DNA of 64,000 nt from Halalkalibaculum roseum. Lineage in GTDB: Bacteria > Bacteroidota > Rhodothermia > Balneolales > Balneolaceae. Location of the stretch: assembly GCF_011059145.1 (NCBI RefSeq), contig NZ_JAALLT010000003.1, forward strand, positions 620,001 through 684,000. The letters are read 5' to 3'. Shown here in pieces: positions 24,365-33,879 of the stretch. The first letter of the stretch is position 1. Each line of letters starts with the position of its first letter. The notes under the pieces were generated by a model that was given only the letters and a program-made list of their open reading frames with translations, ran no database searches and had not been told where the DNA came from. Both the position numbers and the translations under genes were made by a program.

Positions 24365-25939
24365 GTGTCTTTACAACCCCTTTCTGAACTCCCTCAAAAA
24401 CCATTAAAAATTAATCGTGCGCTATTATCGGTTTCCGATAAATCAGGATTGATCCCGCTCGCCCGTACGCTGCATGAACAAAATGTTGAACTTATCTCAA
24501 CCGGTGGAACAGCACAGAAAATCAGAGAGGCGGGAATACCGGTCAAGGATGTTTCCGAAATTACCGGTTTTGAAGAGTGCCTGGACGGTCGGGTGAAAAC
24601 CTTACACCCCAGAATTCATGGGGGCTTGTTGGCAAGAACCAGTCATCAGCCGGATATAGATGAAATACAGGAACTGGGTATTGAACCCATCGAGCTCGTG
24701 GTTGTAAACCTGTACCCTTTCAAAGAAACTATTGATAAACCGGGCTCCACTCCTGCTATTGCTACTGAAAATATTGACATCGGTGGCCCAACCATGATTA
24801 GGGCTGCTGCAAAGAATTTTACTCATGTATGTGTGCTTACTTCTCCCGAACAGTACGAAGCCTTCGGAAGTGAACTAAAAGACAAAAAAGATATCAGCTT
24901 CAACCTGCGCAGGGATCTTGCACGTCGAGCATTTAATCATACCGCCGAGTATGATGCCCATATTGCGAATTACTTTAATACGCTCACCGGAGAGGAGACC
25001 CCTTCGCAACTCAATATTTCACTACCGAAATCACAAGATTTAAGATATGGAGAAAATCCTCATCAAAAAGCAGCGGTATATGGACACCAAAATGAATTTA
25101 TAGATTGTTTCCATGGAAAGCAGCTGAGCTACAATAATTTCCTGGATGTAGATGCCGCATTGAATTTAATTGCCGACTTTCAGGATTCCGATCCTACCTG
25201 TGCCATATTCAAACACACTGTACCCTGCGGTATTGCCACAGATGACACACTTGCAACCGCCTGGCGCAAAGCATTTGCCACGGATACTATGTCACCCTTT
25301 GGAGGAATTGTTACTGTCAATAGGGAGCTGGATATCGACATAGCTAAAGCGATTGATGAAATCTTTACCGAGATTATCATCGCTCCCTCCTACTCCCCGG
25401 AGGCCAAAGAGCTGCTGACCCAAAAGAAAAACCGGCGTCTCATTCGTATCAAAAAACAGGTTAATGTAAGTGGGAACAGGCAATTTAAATCCATCTTCGG
25501 TGGTGCACTGAGCCAGGAAGCCGATATCACGGCTATTGATTTTGATGAATTTAAAACGGTTACAAAACGCAAACCAACACAGCAGGAGAAAAAAGACCTA
25601 CTTTTTGCATGGAAAGTCGTGAAGCATGTTAAGTCAAATGCTATTGTTTATGCCCGCGACGGCCAGACGATCGGCATCGGTACCGGACAGACAAGCAGGG
25701 TGGAATCCTCTGAAATTGCAATCGCTAAAGCCAAGCAGGAAGGTTTGAAACTGGAGGGTACTGCTATTGCCTCCGATGCCTTTTTCCCATTTGCAGATGG
25801 TGTCGAAGCGGCGGCAGAGGCAGGAGCAACATCAGTCATTCAGCCCGGCGGAAGTATCCGAGATGAAGAAGTTATTGAAGCCGCAAACAAGCATAATATG
25901 ACGATGGTATTTACCGGTAAAAGACACTTTCGTCACTAA
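24365..25939 (+). CDS. purH: Bifunctional AICAR formyltransferase/IMP cyclohydrolase
   Basis: The 524-residue product is a complete PurH. The N-terminal IMP cyclohydrolase (about 15-160) has [23 protein letters not shown] and [15 protein letters not shown]. The C-terminal AICAR transformylase (about 200-524) has [35 protein letters not shown] with the catalytic Lys-His, and [11 protein letters not shown]. It catalyses the last two steps to IMP. Translation starts at GTG 24365, 2 bases after purN. The pair forms a two-gene purine operon served by the TATCTTTG element at 23713. Confidence 0.97.
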   Translation: MSLQPLSELPQKPLKINRALLSVSDKSGLIPLARTLHEQNVELISTGGTAQKIREAGIPVKDVSEITGFEECLDGRVKTLHPRIHGGLLARTSHQPDIDEIQELGIEPIELVVVNLYPFKETIDKPGSTPAIATENIDIGGPTMIRAAAKNFTHVCVLTSPEQYEAFGSELKDKKDISFNLRRDLARRAFNHTAEYDAHIANYFNTLTGEETPSQLNISLPKSQDLRYGENPHQKAAVYGHQNEFIDCFHGKQLSYNNFLDVDAALNLIADFQDSDPTCAIFKHTVPCGIATDDTLATAWRKAFATDTMSPFGGIVTVNRELDIDIAKAIDEIFTEIIIAPSYSPEAKELLTQKKNRRLIRIKKQVNVSGNRQFKSIFGGALSQEADITAIDFDEFKTVTKRKPTQQEKKDLLFAWKVVKHVKSNAIVYARDGQTIGIGTGQTSRVESSEIAIAKAKQEGLKLEGTAIASDAFFPFADGVEAAAEAGATSVIQPGGSIRDEEVIEAANKHNMTMVFTGKRHFRH

Positions 25940-25949
25940 TTGAAAAACG

Positions 25950-26035
25950 GATTATTTGCGTTTAAGGATTTTATCCATTAATTCGCAAATAGATTCACAA
26001 TATTGTATTTTCATTCCTAAAATTTGCAAATAATC
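25950..26035. promoter_or_regulatory. Inverted GATTATTTGC/GCAAATAATC sites upstream of mreB
   Basis: GATTATTTGC at 25950-25959 and its exact complement GCAAATAATC at 26026-26035 bracket the gap between purH and mreB. A third half-site, CGCAAATA at 25984-25991, pairs with TATTTGCG at 25953-25960. Three copies of one ATTTGC core in 86 bases suggest regulator binding at the head of the elongasome operon. No convincing TAnnTTTG promoter was found here. Confidence 0.4.
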
Positions 26036-26071
26036 TATAAGCTATTTAGCACCCCTAAGTAAGCAGCCAAC

Positions 26072-27124
26072 ATGAATTATACTACAACTAAACAGAAGAA
26101 GGGACAGACCAAAAAGGGATTGTTCGATTGGATGTACACGGACATTGCCATTGATTTGGGGACAGCCAATACCCTTATCTATTCAAGAGACGAAGGCATC
26201 GTACTTAATGAACCCTCTATTGTTGCACTCAATATGCAAGACGAGCCGGTTGCTACCGGTCATGAAGCCCGGTTGATGCACGAAAAGACGCATAAAAATA
26301 TTCGAACGGTTCGACCGCTTCGCGACGGTGTAATAGCTGATTTTGAAGTAGCCGAGCAGATGATCCGCGGGATGATCAATAAGGTTAAAATGAAGTGGTA
26401 TTCCAGTACTCGGCAGATGGTGGTTTGCGTACCCAGCGGTATTACCGAGGTAGAACGAAGGGCGGTACGCGACAGCGCCGAGCATGCCGGGGCCAAGGAG
26501 GTTTACCTGGTTGACGAACCCATGGCAGCTGCTATTGGAATCGGTTTGAATGTTCATGAACCGATCGGAAATATGATTGTTGATATAGGCGGGGGAACCA
26601 CGGAGATAGCAGTCATCGCACTTTCAGGTATTGTCTATGCACAATCGGTGCGACTTGGCGGTGATGAACTCAATGAAGATATCATCAATTATTTTCGACG
26701 CAATCACAACCTTTTGATAGGTGAACGAACGGCAGAAAATATCAAGTGCGAGATCGGTTCTGCAGCACCGCTGGATGAAGAAATTGATATGGTCACCAAA
26801 GGGCGTGACCTGGTTAACGGGGTACCCCGAACCCGGCATGTTACTTCAAAAGATGTACGGGAAGCTATCTCGGAATCGGTGAACACTATTGTTGAGTCCA
26901 TCACGAAATCACTTGAGCAAACTCCTCCCGAACTTTCGGCTGATATACTCGACCGAGGCATCATGCTCACCGGAGGCGGTGCCCTGCTGAAAAACCTGGA
27001 CAAACTTATTATGGAAACCACCGATCTGCCGGTACACATTGCCGAAGACCCGTTGACTGCCGTCGTTAGAGGAACCGGTGCCATACTCGAGGACCTGGAC
27101 TATTACCGTACGGTTGTAACCTAA
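26072..27124 (+). CDS. mreB: Rod-shape-determining actin homologue MreB
   Basis: This 350-residue actin-like ATPase organises lateral wall synthesis. The phosphate-1 motif is AIDLGTANTLIY, phosphate-2 is MIVDIGGGTTEIAVI, and the adenosine motif is IMLTGGGALLKNLD. EPMAAAIGIGL and RPLRDGVIADF are also conserved. The N-terminus carries about 15 extra polar, lysine-rich residues before the usual GLFDW membrane-binding region. They are either a real extension or a start annotated too early, but no good alternative start exists. It heads a five-gene operon with mreC 14 bases downstream. Confidence 0.98.
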   Translation: MNYTTTKQKKGQTKKGLFDWMYTDIAIDLGTANTLIYSRDEGIVLNEPSIVALNMQDEPVATGHEARLMHEKTHKNIRTVRPLRDGVIADFEVAEQMIRGMINKVKMKWYSSTRQMVVCVPSGITEVERRAVRDSAEHAGAKEVYLVDEPMAAAIGIGLNVHEPIGNMIVDIGGGTTEIAVIALSGIVYAQSVRLGGDELNEDIINYFRRNHNLLIGERTAENIKCEIGSAAPLDEEIDMVTKGRDLVNGVPRTRHVTSKDVREAISESVNTIVESITKSLEQTPPELSADILDRGIMLTGGGALLKNLDKLIMETTDLPVHIAEDPLTAVVRGTGAILEDLDYYRTVVT

Positions 27125-27138
27125 AGAGAGATGAGTAA

Positions 27139-27981
27139 ATGCGATTTCGTTTACCCCGAATAACAGATGCCAAAGACCAGCTGTTGACAGCATTTCTGCT
27201 GATCATAGCAATGGTCTTAATGGCCGGGAGATACCAAGGCGGAATCAACAACCTTCGTAAAGCTTCTATCACGCTTTTCAGCTATCTTGAAGAACCGCTT
27301 TCTAATATTAGGGTATATCGACAGGCGCTTAAAACCAATACCTATCTTCGAAAGCAAAATGTACTTCTGCTGGATGAGTTAAGCAGACTGCGAGCCGCGG
27401 AACAGGAAAATCGTGAATTGCGCTCACTGCTTGAATTTACACGAACCAGCAATCTCAGCTTATATCCCATTCGTATCGTTGGCAAAGAGTTTAATCAAAT
27501 AAACAACTCCTTGACTATTGATGCGGGTACCGAAAACGAAATCGAAGAAGGTATGCCTGTGGTGTCTGCCGAAGGGCTGGTTGGCAAGGTTATTCTTACC
27601 GCGCATGGCTATTCCCAGGTGATGCCCTATCTGAACACCTTATTTAAGGTCAGTGCTAAACTTCAGAATTCCAACGCATATGGAATTGTATCCTGGGATG
27701 GGGAAAGTATTTATGAGCTACAGCTGAACTATGTTCCTCAGACAATTCCTGTAGACTCGGGAGAAGTAGTTGTTACGTCAGGCTACAGCAACAATTATCC
27801 GCCGGATATTCCAATTGGCACCGTGGTGCGTGTTGAGCCGCAGCAGGGAAAAGAAACACAAAATATCTATGTCCGCCCATTTGTAAACCTTTTTGATATT
27901 GCCAAAGGTTTTGTTGTGAAATTTACACCGGATACGACCGTTCAAAATCTAAACGAAGAATTTGAGGATCTTCTTGAATGA
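27139..27981 (+). CDS. mreC: Rod-shape-determining protein MreC
   Basis: This 280-residue bitopic inner-membrane protein has one N-terminal transmembrane segment (LLTAFLLIIAMVLMAG). A coiled coil follows at about 50-95 (LRKQNVLLLDELSRLRAAEQENRELRSLL). The two MreC beta domains come after that (NNSLTIDAGTENEIEEGMPVVSAEGLVGKVI, then VVVTSGYSNNYPPDIPIGTV). MreC couples the MreB filament to PBP2 in the periplasm. It overlaps mreD by 4 bases and sits in the canonical gene order. Confidence 0.95.
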   Translation: MRFRLPRITDAKDQLLTAFLLIIAMVLMAGRYQGGINNLRKASITLFSYLEEPLSNIRVYRQALKTNTYLRKQNVLLLDELSRLRAAEQENRELRSLLEFTRTSNLSLYPIRIVGKEFNQINNSLTIDAGTENEIEEGMPVVSAEGLVGKVILTAHGYSQVMPYLNTLFKVSAKLQNSNAYGIVSWDGESIYELQLNYVPQTIPVDSGEVVVTSGYSNNYPPDIPIGTVVRVEPQQGKETQNIYVRPFVNLFDIAKGFVVKFTPDTTVQNLNEEFEDLLE

Positions 27982-28448
27982 ATCTTAGGCACCTTAAAGA
28001 CTTCGGTATTGGCTTAGGATTCGTGGCACTACAGATCGTGCTCTTCAGACATCTCAAGATTTACGAGATGCAGGCAGACATGGTACTCATATACCTCATT
28101 TGGTATATGACGCAGAGAGACAGAACCTCAAGTATCATAATGGCAGCTCTGCTTGGTTTTTTCCAGGATGCCTTTCTTGATCTTTGGGGTTTGAATATGT
28201 TCTCAAAAACTCTGATTGTTTTCTCGGCATTTAATATAATACCTAAGACAAAAGAAATTAGATTACTGCTTGGACAGGTCTTTCTAAGCATCTTATTGAT
28301 AACATTGGCCCATAACTTGATATTTTTAGGCCTGAATAGTTTTGTTGAACAATACTCTGCCGAGCTGATGTTCTGGAGGCAGCTGGCAGGCAATAGCATC
28401 TATACGGCGATCGTTGGTAGTTTTATCTACCTTTTCCGAACCAGTTAA
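27978..28448 (+). CDS. mreD: Rod-shape-determining membrane protein MreD
   Basis: This 156-residue protein has four to five hydrophobic segments (GIGLGFVALQIVLF, MVLIYLIWYM, ALLGFFQDAFLDLWGLNMFSKTLIVF, VFLSILLITLAHNLIFLGL). The family is poorly conserved, but GFFQDAF followed by G.n..SKTL is characteristic of MreD. Size, topology and position between mreC and mrdA make the assignment secure. The start overlaps the mreC stop (ATGA), and PBP2 starts 8 bases after its stop. Confidence 0.92.
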   Translation: MNLRHLKDFGIGLGFVALQIVLFRHLKIYEMQADMVLIYLIWYMTQRDRTSSIIMAALLGFFQDAFLDLWGLNMFSKTLIVFSAFNIIPKTKEIRLLLGQVFLSILLITLAHNLIFLGLNSFVEQYSAELMFWRQLAGNSIYTAIVGSFIYLFRTS

Positions 28449-28456
28449 ATTACCCG

Positions 28457-30367
28457 ATGAAGCACAATTCCAAACAGCGTATCCGCACTTCTATTCGAGT
28501 GCTCCAGGTGAGCATGCTTACGCTTGGTCTGATTATTTTGGGGAGACTGGTGCAGCTGCAGATTGTAGAGCACGATACCTATAGCCCGCTCAGCCGTAAA
28601 AATTCGCTTCGTCAGGAAATTGTCAATCCCGCCAGAGGTTTGATCTATGACCGCAAAGGCCGCCTGATGGTGGATAATGAACCTATCTATTCCATCACCA
28701 TTACTCCTGCCAATTACGATAATGAGAATACACCAAAACTGGCAGAAATCATTGGCGTACCTGTCGAAGAGGTAGAAAAGCGTGTAAAGGAAGCCAGGGA
28801 ATACTCCTGGTATCGCTCATCGAGACTGTTTACGGAAGTAGATTTTAAAACATTTTCTCTCATACAGGAAAACATATGGCGGCTACCGGGAATAGAACAT
28901 CAAATAGAGAGCAAGCGCCATTACCCGATTGATAGCTTAAAAGCTTCGCATGTACTGGGCTACTTGCGTGAAGTTTCAGAAAAAGAATACCTTGAAAAAG
29001 ATTCCTACAACCTGGGTGATAAAATTGGCAAGAGCGGACTTGAGCTGGTTTATGAAGATAGGTTAAGAGGTGAAATCGGTATTGAGTATATCAAGATCAA
29101 TGCAATGGGTCAGTCAATGGGCTCTTACCAGAACGGAAGTATTGATGAGTCGCCGGAAAAAGGTAGCGACCTCATAACCACCATTGATGCCGATCTTCAG
29201 ATAATGGCAGAAGATCTGATGGAAGGTAAAAGCGGTGCAGTGGTAGCGCTCGACCCCAATGACGGAGCCGTACTATCCTTGGTCAGTGCACCGCAATATG
29301 AACCCAGAAAGTTGTCGGGTCGGATTGATAGCACCTACTGGCAGTCCATAAATACCGATTCTACCAAACCCTTATATAATCGAGCGATCTCTTCACGTCA
29401 GCCTCCGGGCTCTACATTCAAGCCGCTGATGGCCCTGATGGGTATGGAAATGGGACTCATCAATGCCAATACTGAGATAAACAATCCGGGGTACTATTAC
29501 CGCGGACGGCGTTATAATGATCTTGCTGATCCCGGGAAATACGATGTCGGTAAAGCACTGGAGCAATCCAGCAATACCTTCTTTTTCTGGCTGATGGATA
29601 ATATGGTAACAAAACGAAGCATCAATCGCTGGAACGACCTCGCCTCCGATTTTGGTCTGGGAAAAACAAACAATATTGACCTTCCCTACGAATCGGCAGG
29701 AATTCTGCCTGACAGTACCTACCTGAATCGCGTTCTGGGAGAGGGCAAATGGGGCATCGGCGATATGTTGAGTTTGGGTGTCGGTCAGGGTTTTATGTCG
29801 GTATCGCCTTTACAGATGGCGTTGGTGGCAGCTGAAATAGCAAATGGAGGCTACAGTTTACAGCCTCACATAGTACAAAGTATCCGTGAAAGTGACGGTA
29901 CTGTCAGATTTACCCAGACAGAAAAAAAGAAAATCGAATGGGTGGACCCCTACGAATTGAGCATTGTTAAAGATGGTATGCGAAGGGTGGTCACAGACGG
30001 GAGCAGCCGTTGGTATGCCAAACTCGATAGTATTGCTATTGCCGGCAAAACGGGAACTGCCCAGAATCCGCACGGGCGTGATCACGGTTGGTTTATCGGA
30101 TTTGCTCCTTTAGATAATCCGCAAATTGCGGTTGCCGTACTGGTAGAAAATGCGGGGTATGGATCAATATCAGCCGTACCAATAGCATCTCTGCTAATAG
30201 AAAAATATATCTCGGGCAAGATTAAAAGAAACTACGTTTACGATTACGTGAAAAATTTTGAACCTCGTGACAGCAACTCTTCGGATGACGAGGAGACTAC
30301 CGAGCAGGATTCAACAGTAACCACGACCACAGAAACCACAACAGATATAGATACCCCGAATGAATAA
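28457..30367 (+). CDS. mrdA: Penicillin-binding protein 2 (elongasome transpeptidase)
   Basis: This 636-residue class B PBP has one N-terminal transmembrane helix (about 17-36), a PBP dimerisation domain (about 55-225) and the transpeptidase domain. The active-site motifs are S319-T-F-K322 in QPPGSTFKPL, S371-S-N373 in EQSSNTFFFW, and K531-T-G in IAGKTGTAQN. It cross-links peptidoglycan during elongation with RodA, whose gene overlaps by 8 bases. The last 40 residues are a T/E/D-rich tail (TTTTETTTDIDTPNE) not usual in E. coli PBP2. Confidence 0.97.
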   Translation: MKHNSKQRIRTSIRVLQVSMLTLGLIILGRLVQLQIVEHDTYSPLSRKNSLRQEIVNPARGLIYDRKGRLMVDNEPIYSITITPANYDNENTPKLAEIIGVPVEEVEKRVKEAREYSWYRSSRLFTEVDFKTFSLIQENIWRLPGIEHQIESKRHYPIDSLKASHVLGYLREVSEKEYLEKDSYNLGDKIGKSGLELVYEDRLRGEIGIEYIKINAMGQSMGSYQNGSIDESPEKGSDLITTIDADLQIMAEDLMEGKSGAVVALDPNDGAVLSLVSAPQYEPRKLSGRIDSTYWQSINTDSTKPLYNRAISSRQPPGSTFKPLMALMGMEMGLINANTEINNPGYYYRGRRYNDLADPGKYDVGKALEQSSNTFFFWLMDNMVTKRSINRWNDLASDFGLGKTNNIDLPYESAGILPDSTYLNRVLGEGKWGIGDMLSLGVGQGFMSVSPLQMALVAAEIANGGYSLQPHIVQSIRESDGTVRFTQTEKKKIEWVDPYELSIVKDGMRRVVTDGSSRWYAKLDSIAIAGKTGTAQNPHGRDHGWFIGFAPLDNPQIAVAVLVENAGYGSISAVPIASLLIEKYISGKIKRNYVYDYVKNFEPRDSNSSDDEETTEQDSTVTTTTETTTDIDTPNE

Positions 30368-31613
30368 CAAGATGAGAGACTTCAGCTGGCCTCTTGTTTT
30401 CTTGTGGGTCGGTCTTATTATAGTAGGTCTGGTGGCCATTTATAGCGCCACGCAGGGACCCGTAGCTGAATTTCTCCCTGAATATATACAGGTCAACTTT
30501 ACCAAACAGCTGATCGCTTTCGGTCTTGCTATAGTGGTTTTAATAGGAATTCAATTTGTAACACCTCGCACTTTCATGGAAGGATCCTATATCTTCTATG
30601 CAATTTGCCTGATTTTGATGGTCGTTACGCTATTTTTTGGAAGGGAGGTTAATGGCGCTCGCAGCTGGCTGGATATCGGTCCCATGAATTTCCAGGTAAG
30701 TGAGCTAATGAAGGTGGCAACAGTGCTGGCCGTCGCAAACTACCTGACAAGCCAGCGAAACATATCCACTGAGAATCTGCGACACGCGCTTACAGCAGTT
30801 ATCCTTATTGCAGTTCCAGCTATCCTGGTGGTACTGCAAAATGATACAGGTACAGCTATTGTGTTCTTTGGACTGATACCCGTAATGCTGTTCTGGTCGG
30901 GACTCCCGTACGGCGTCTCTCTGTTTATGATATCACCGGCAATAATAGGTTACCTAACCATCATTAACTGGTACTGGGGTCTGCTGGCAGCTATCATACT
31001 TACCTTTGCCATTTTCTTCATTCAGCGGCGTACCTGGCTTACCTTTGCATCATTTGTATTCGGACTTATGGTGATCATTGGCATGCAGGTAGCACTTACC
31101 GAGGTGTTACAACCGCACCAGCGGGCAAGGATTGAAGCATTTACCAATCCCGCTTTTGACCCACAGGGTGCCGGCTGGAATGTGATTCAGGCTAAGACAG
31201 CTATTGGATCCGGAGGGCTTTATGGAAAGGGATTCATGGAAGGAACACAGACACAGTTACGCTTTCTTCCAGAACAGTGGACCGACTTCATATTCTGTGT
31301 TATCGGTGAAGAATTCGGGTTTATCGGTGCCTCCTTTGTGACGCTCCTCTTTCTGGCGCTCATATTGAAACTGCTTAACAGTGCCGGCAGTCATAAACAT
31401 CCATTTGCACAAATGGTCATGGTCGGCGTGACTACCATCTACTTCATTCACTTCTTTATTAATGTAGGAAGTGCCACAGGTTTGTTGCCTGTTATCGGTG
31501 TACCCCTTCCCTTCGTTAGCTATGGCGGTTCTGCCTTGCTGACAAACACCCTGATGCTGGCTATCTGCCTGAACCTTGATTTCTATAAGCGGCAATTCAG
31601 TATCTACCGGTAA
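30360..31613 (+). CDS. rodA: RodA peptidoglycan glycosyltransferase (SEDS family)
   Basis: This 417-residue SEDS polymerase has about ten transmembrane segments. Conserved blocks are REVNGARSWLDIGPMNFQVSELMKVATV near residue 100, QNDTGTAIVF, the long periplasmic loop with GAGWNVIQAKTAIGSGGLYGKGFMEGTQTQLRFLPEQWTDFIFCVIGEEFGF, and the C-terminal LPVIGVPLPFVSYGGSALL. It polymerises lipid II in partnership with PBP2. The gene is the last of mreBCD-mrdA-rodA. A 157-base gap with no clear terminator follows before the MFS gene. Confidence 0.97.
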   Translation: MNNKMRDFSWPLVFLWVGLIIVGLVAIYSATQGPVAEFLPEYIQVNFTKQLIAFGLAIVVLIGIQFVTPRTFMEGSYIFYAICLILMVVTLFFGREVNGARSWLDIGPMNFQVSELMKVATVLAVANYLTSQRNISTENLRHALTAVILIAVPAILVVLQNDTGTAIVFFGLIPVMLFWSGLPYGVSLFMISPAIIGYLTIINWYWGLLAAIILTFAIFFIQRRTWLTFASFVFGLMVIIGMQVALTEVLQPHQRARIEAFTNPAFDPQGAGWNVIQAKTAIGSGGLYGKGFMEGTQTQLRFLPEQWTDFIFCVIGEEFGFIGASFVTLLFLALILKLLNSAGSHKHPFAQMVMVGVTTIYFIHFFINVGSATGLLPVIGVPLPFVSYGGSALLTNTLMLAICLNLDFYKRQFSIYR

Positions 31614-31770
31614 TTGTAACGATACCATTTTGTTTTCCGTGTCAGTTATATAAGTCAGCAACCTATCCATTCAGTTTGACTCTATCACTCTAATAGATAC
31701 GAACAATTTTTGTGAGAGCATGAACTTTACTACCTTCTCGCACTGAATTCGAACCCTCAAAATTTTATGG

Positions 31771-32964
31771 ATGCCGGCAAAACAACAACATAATCAAAAT
31801 AGAGCTCTGCTTATTGTCGGTATCATTCTTATAGCTATCAACCTGCGTCCGGCACTCGCCGGTGTTGGTCCATTGATCAGTGCCATCCGTGATACAACCG
31901 GTTTGTCAAATACTATGCTGGGGCTGCTCACCACTCTTCCACTTCTTGCCTTCGGAGTGGTTTCCATGTTCACCTCGATATTCACCAGGCGAATGGGCAT
32001 TGAGGGGACCATTGCCTTGGCACTCTCATTATTGACTATAGGAATCAGTTTACGAGTTATTCCTTCCGATTTAGCCCTGTTTGGAGGAACACTATTGCTA
32101 GGTATCGGTATTGCTTTTGGCAATGTACTATTACCCAGCCTGGTAAAAAGAGATTTCCCGGAAAAGACGGGATTGATGACCAGCCTCTATTCAAGTATGC
32201 TAGGTGTGGGAGCCGCACTGGCAGCCGGAGTAAGCGTACCATTGGCAAAAGACCTCAATCTGGGATGGCACTGGTCACTGGGTGTTTGGGCATTGCTATC
32301 GCTGGCTGCTCTGCTGATATGGTTGCCCCAGCTAAACCGGCAGACCAAGCCGAAACACGCCAAAACATTTTTAGAATCAATCAGTGATTTGGGCCAATCC
32401 AAACTGGCCTGGAATGTAGCTCTTTTCATGGGATTGCAGTCACTGGCTTTCTATGTGGTTCTGGCTTGGTTGCCTGAAATTCTGCAGGACCGGGGTATTG
32501 ATGAAAATACAGCCGGATGGCTTTTGTCTCTTTCTCAGGGAACAGGTGTATTAGGTACACTCATTGTACCGATCTGGGCTGAAAAAATCGGTGATCAGCG
32601 TAAACTGGTATGGTACCTGGTTATTCTTGAGATGGTGAGCATAGCCGGACTCATGCTTCCTGAATCTTTCCTGGTAGGACTCTGGGCTTCCTTAATAGGA
32701 TTTTCTCTTGGCGGAAGTTTTGGTCTTGCCCTATTGTTTATCGTAATGCGAACACATGATACCGAAACGGCCACTGAACTCTCAGGAATGGCACAATCTA
32801 TAGGGTATCTGCTGGCTGCGACCGGCCCTACCCTCTTCGGTGCCTTGCATGACCTGACCAGAACCTGGTTTATCCCACTTTTGCTGCTATTTATTGTAGC
32901 GGTATTTAAAATTGTAACCGGTATTATAGCGGGAAAACCGGTAAATGTGCAGCAGACAGGCTAA
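31771..32964 (+). CDS. MFS transporter of the CynX/NimT family
   Basis: This 397-residue protein has twelve predicted membrane helices. The first segment, IAINLRPALAGVGPLISAIRDTTGLSNTMLGLLTTLPLLAFG, is highly characteristic of CynX/NimT-type carriers (cyanate, 2-nitroimidazole and related small molecules). FGNVLLPSLVKRDFPEKTGLMTSLYS is equally typical. The substrate cannot be assigned: no cyanase or other enzyme gene is close. It stands alone between rodA and the opposing rnhB gene. Confidence 0.9.
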   Translation: MPAKQQHNQNRALLIVGIILIAINLRPALAGVGPLISAIRDTTGLSNTMLGLLTTLPLLAFGVVSMFTSIFTRRMGIEGTIALALSLLTIGISLRVIPSDLALFGGTLLLGIGIAFGNVLLPSLVKRDFPEKTGLMTSLYSSMLGVGAALAAGVSVPLAKDLNLGWHWSLGVWALLSLAALLIWLPQLNRQTKPKHAKTFLESISDLGQSKLAWNVALFMGLQSLAFYVVLAWLPEILQDRGIDENTAGWLLSLSQGTGVLGTLIVPIWAEKIGDQRKLVWYLVILEMVSIAGLMLPESFLVGLWASLIGFSLGGSFGLALLFIVMRTHDTETATELSGMAQSIGYLLAATGPTLFGALHDLTRTWFIPLLLLFIVAVFKIVTGIIAGKPVNVQQTG

Positions 32965-32981
32965 CTTCTTCAAAAATATAA

Positions 32982-33596
32982 TTAATCTTCACGCTCTTTT
33001 TCCGTGCGCAGCTTAAAACTTCGCCTGTGGTATTTGGTGATTCCATACTCTTTCAGACCTTGGAAATGTTTTTGGGTAGGATATCCGACATTGGTATCCC
33101 AACCGTAATCCGGATAATCTTCATGCAAATTCATCATCCACTCGTCACGGTAAACTTTAGCAATAATTGAAGCTGCGGCAATGCTCATAGAACGGTCATC
33201 TCCACCTACGATACAAGTGTGCGGCTGAATAGTTGATCCGAAACGATTTCCGTCAACCAGCAGGTAATCCGGGTCGGCACCGTCCGCTTCAGCACATTTT
33301 TGCATGGCCTTGATGGATGCCCAAAGAATATTCAGTTCGTCAATCTCTTCGGGATCGCACCACTTAATGGTCCAAAAAGCCGACTCACTTTTTATAATGC
33401 TACAGAGTTCGTTACGCTCTTCCAGTGAAAGGGTTTTACTATCGCGTATAGCTTTAATATCTGTACCCTCATTGAAAATGACACCGGCAGCAACTACGGG
33501 CCCTGAGAGACAACCTCGCCCTACCTCATCCAATCCCATGACCCTTTGGTAACCTTCATCCCATAGCCGTTTCTCAAATTCTAATCGATCTGCCAT
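32982..33596 (-). CDS. rnhB: Ribonuclease HII
   Basis: This 204-residue enzyme removes ribonucleotides and RNA-DNA hybrids from DNA. The conserved active-site residues are present in VMGLDEVGRGCLSGPVVAAGVIF (Asp-Glu pair), in YLLVDGNRF (Asp) and in AAASIIAKVYRDEWM (Asp). The length is normal. It converges on the MFS gene with a 17-base gap. Upstream of it is a divergent region holding an AGTAGAAAGT word array. Confidence 0.95.
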   Translation of the reverse strand: MADRLEFEKRLWDEGYQRVMGLDEVGRGCLSGPVVAAGVIFNEGTDIKAIRDSKTLSLEERNELCSIIKSESAFWTIKWCDPEEIDELNILWASIKAMQKCAEADGADPDYLLVDGNRFGSTIQPHTCIVGGDDRSMSIAAASIIAKVYRDEWMMNLHEDYPDYGWDTNVGYPTQKHFQGLKEYGITKYHRRSFKLRTEKERED

Positions 33597-33670
33597 TTCC
33601 GGTTATATTTTGACGTCAATTCGGGAAGAAAATACGAATCTGCTGCATTCATTAAAATCTGATCTAGGGT

Positions 33671-33805
33671 GATTAGTAGAAAGTAATAAGTAGAAAGTTG
33701 AAAGTAAGATCCCGGCAGAATAAATAACATGTCTTTATCATGATATTTTGCTACTTAGTACTTTCTACTCTACCTCCAGCCTTCAGCATCCCACATCTAA
33801 CCTCC
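33671..33805. repeat. Inverted AGTAGAAAGT word array in the rnhB-VWA gap
   Basis: The 283-base gap between divergent rnhB and the VWA gene contains no gene. It holds a left block (33671-33708) of words TAGTAGAAAGTAA, AAGTAGAAAGTT and GAAAGTAAG. A right block from 33751 carries the complement (CTACTTAGTACTTTCTACTC) and then C-rich words CCTCCAGCC, TTCAGCATCC and TAACCTCC. The 42-base spacer holds no frame. The plan is the same as in the CTCTGTG and GGTATAAGG arrays. The remaining 75 bases before the VWA gene show no clear promoter. Confidence 0.75.
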
Positions 33806-33879
33806 AAACTCAATTCTTTGTGAATTAAACAGAGCATACTTACGTTGCTAATAAGACATCAAAAAAGAATCAGATATTT

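Noticed and set aside
31740-31770. Possible tRNA T-arm (TTCGAACC)
   Set aside because: The surrounding bases give no acceptor stem, anticodon arm or CCA end.
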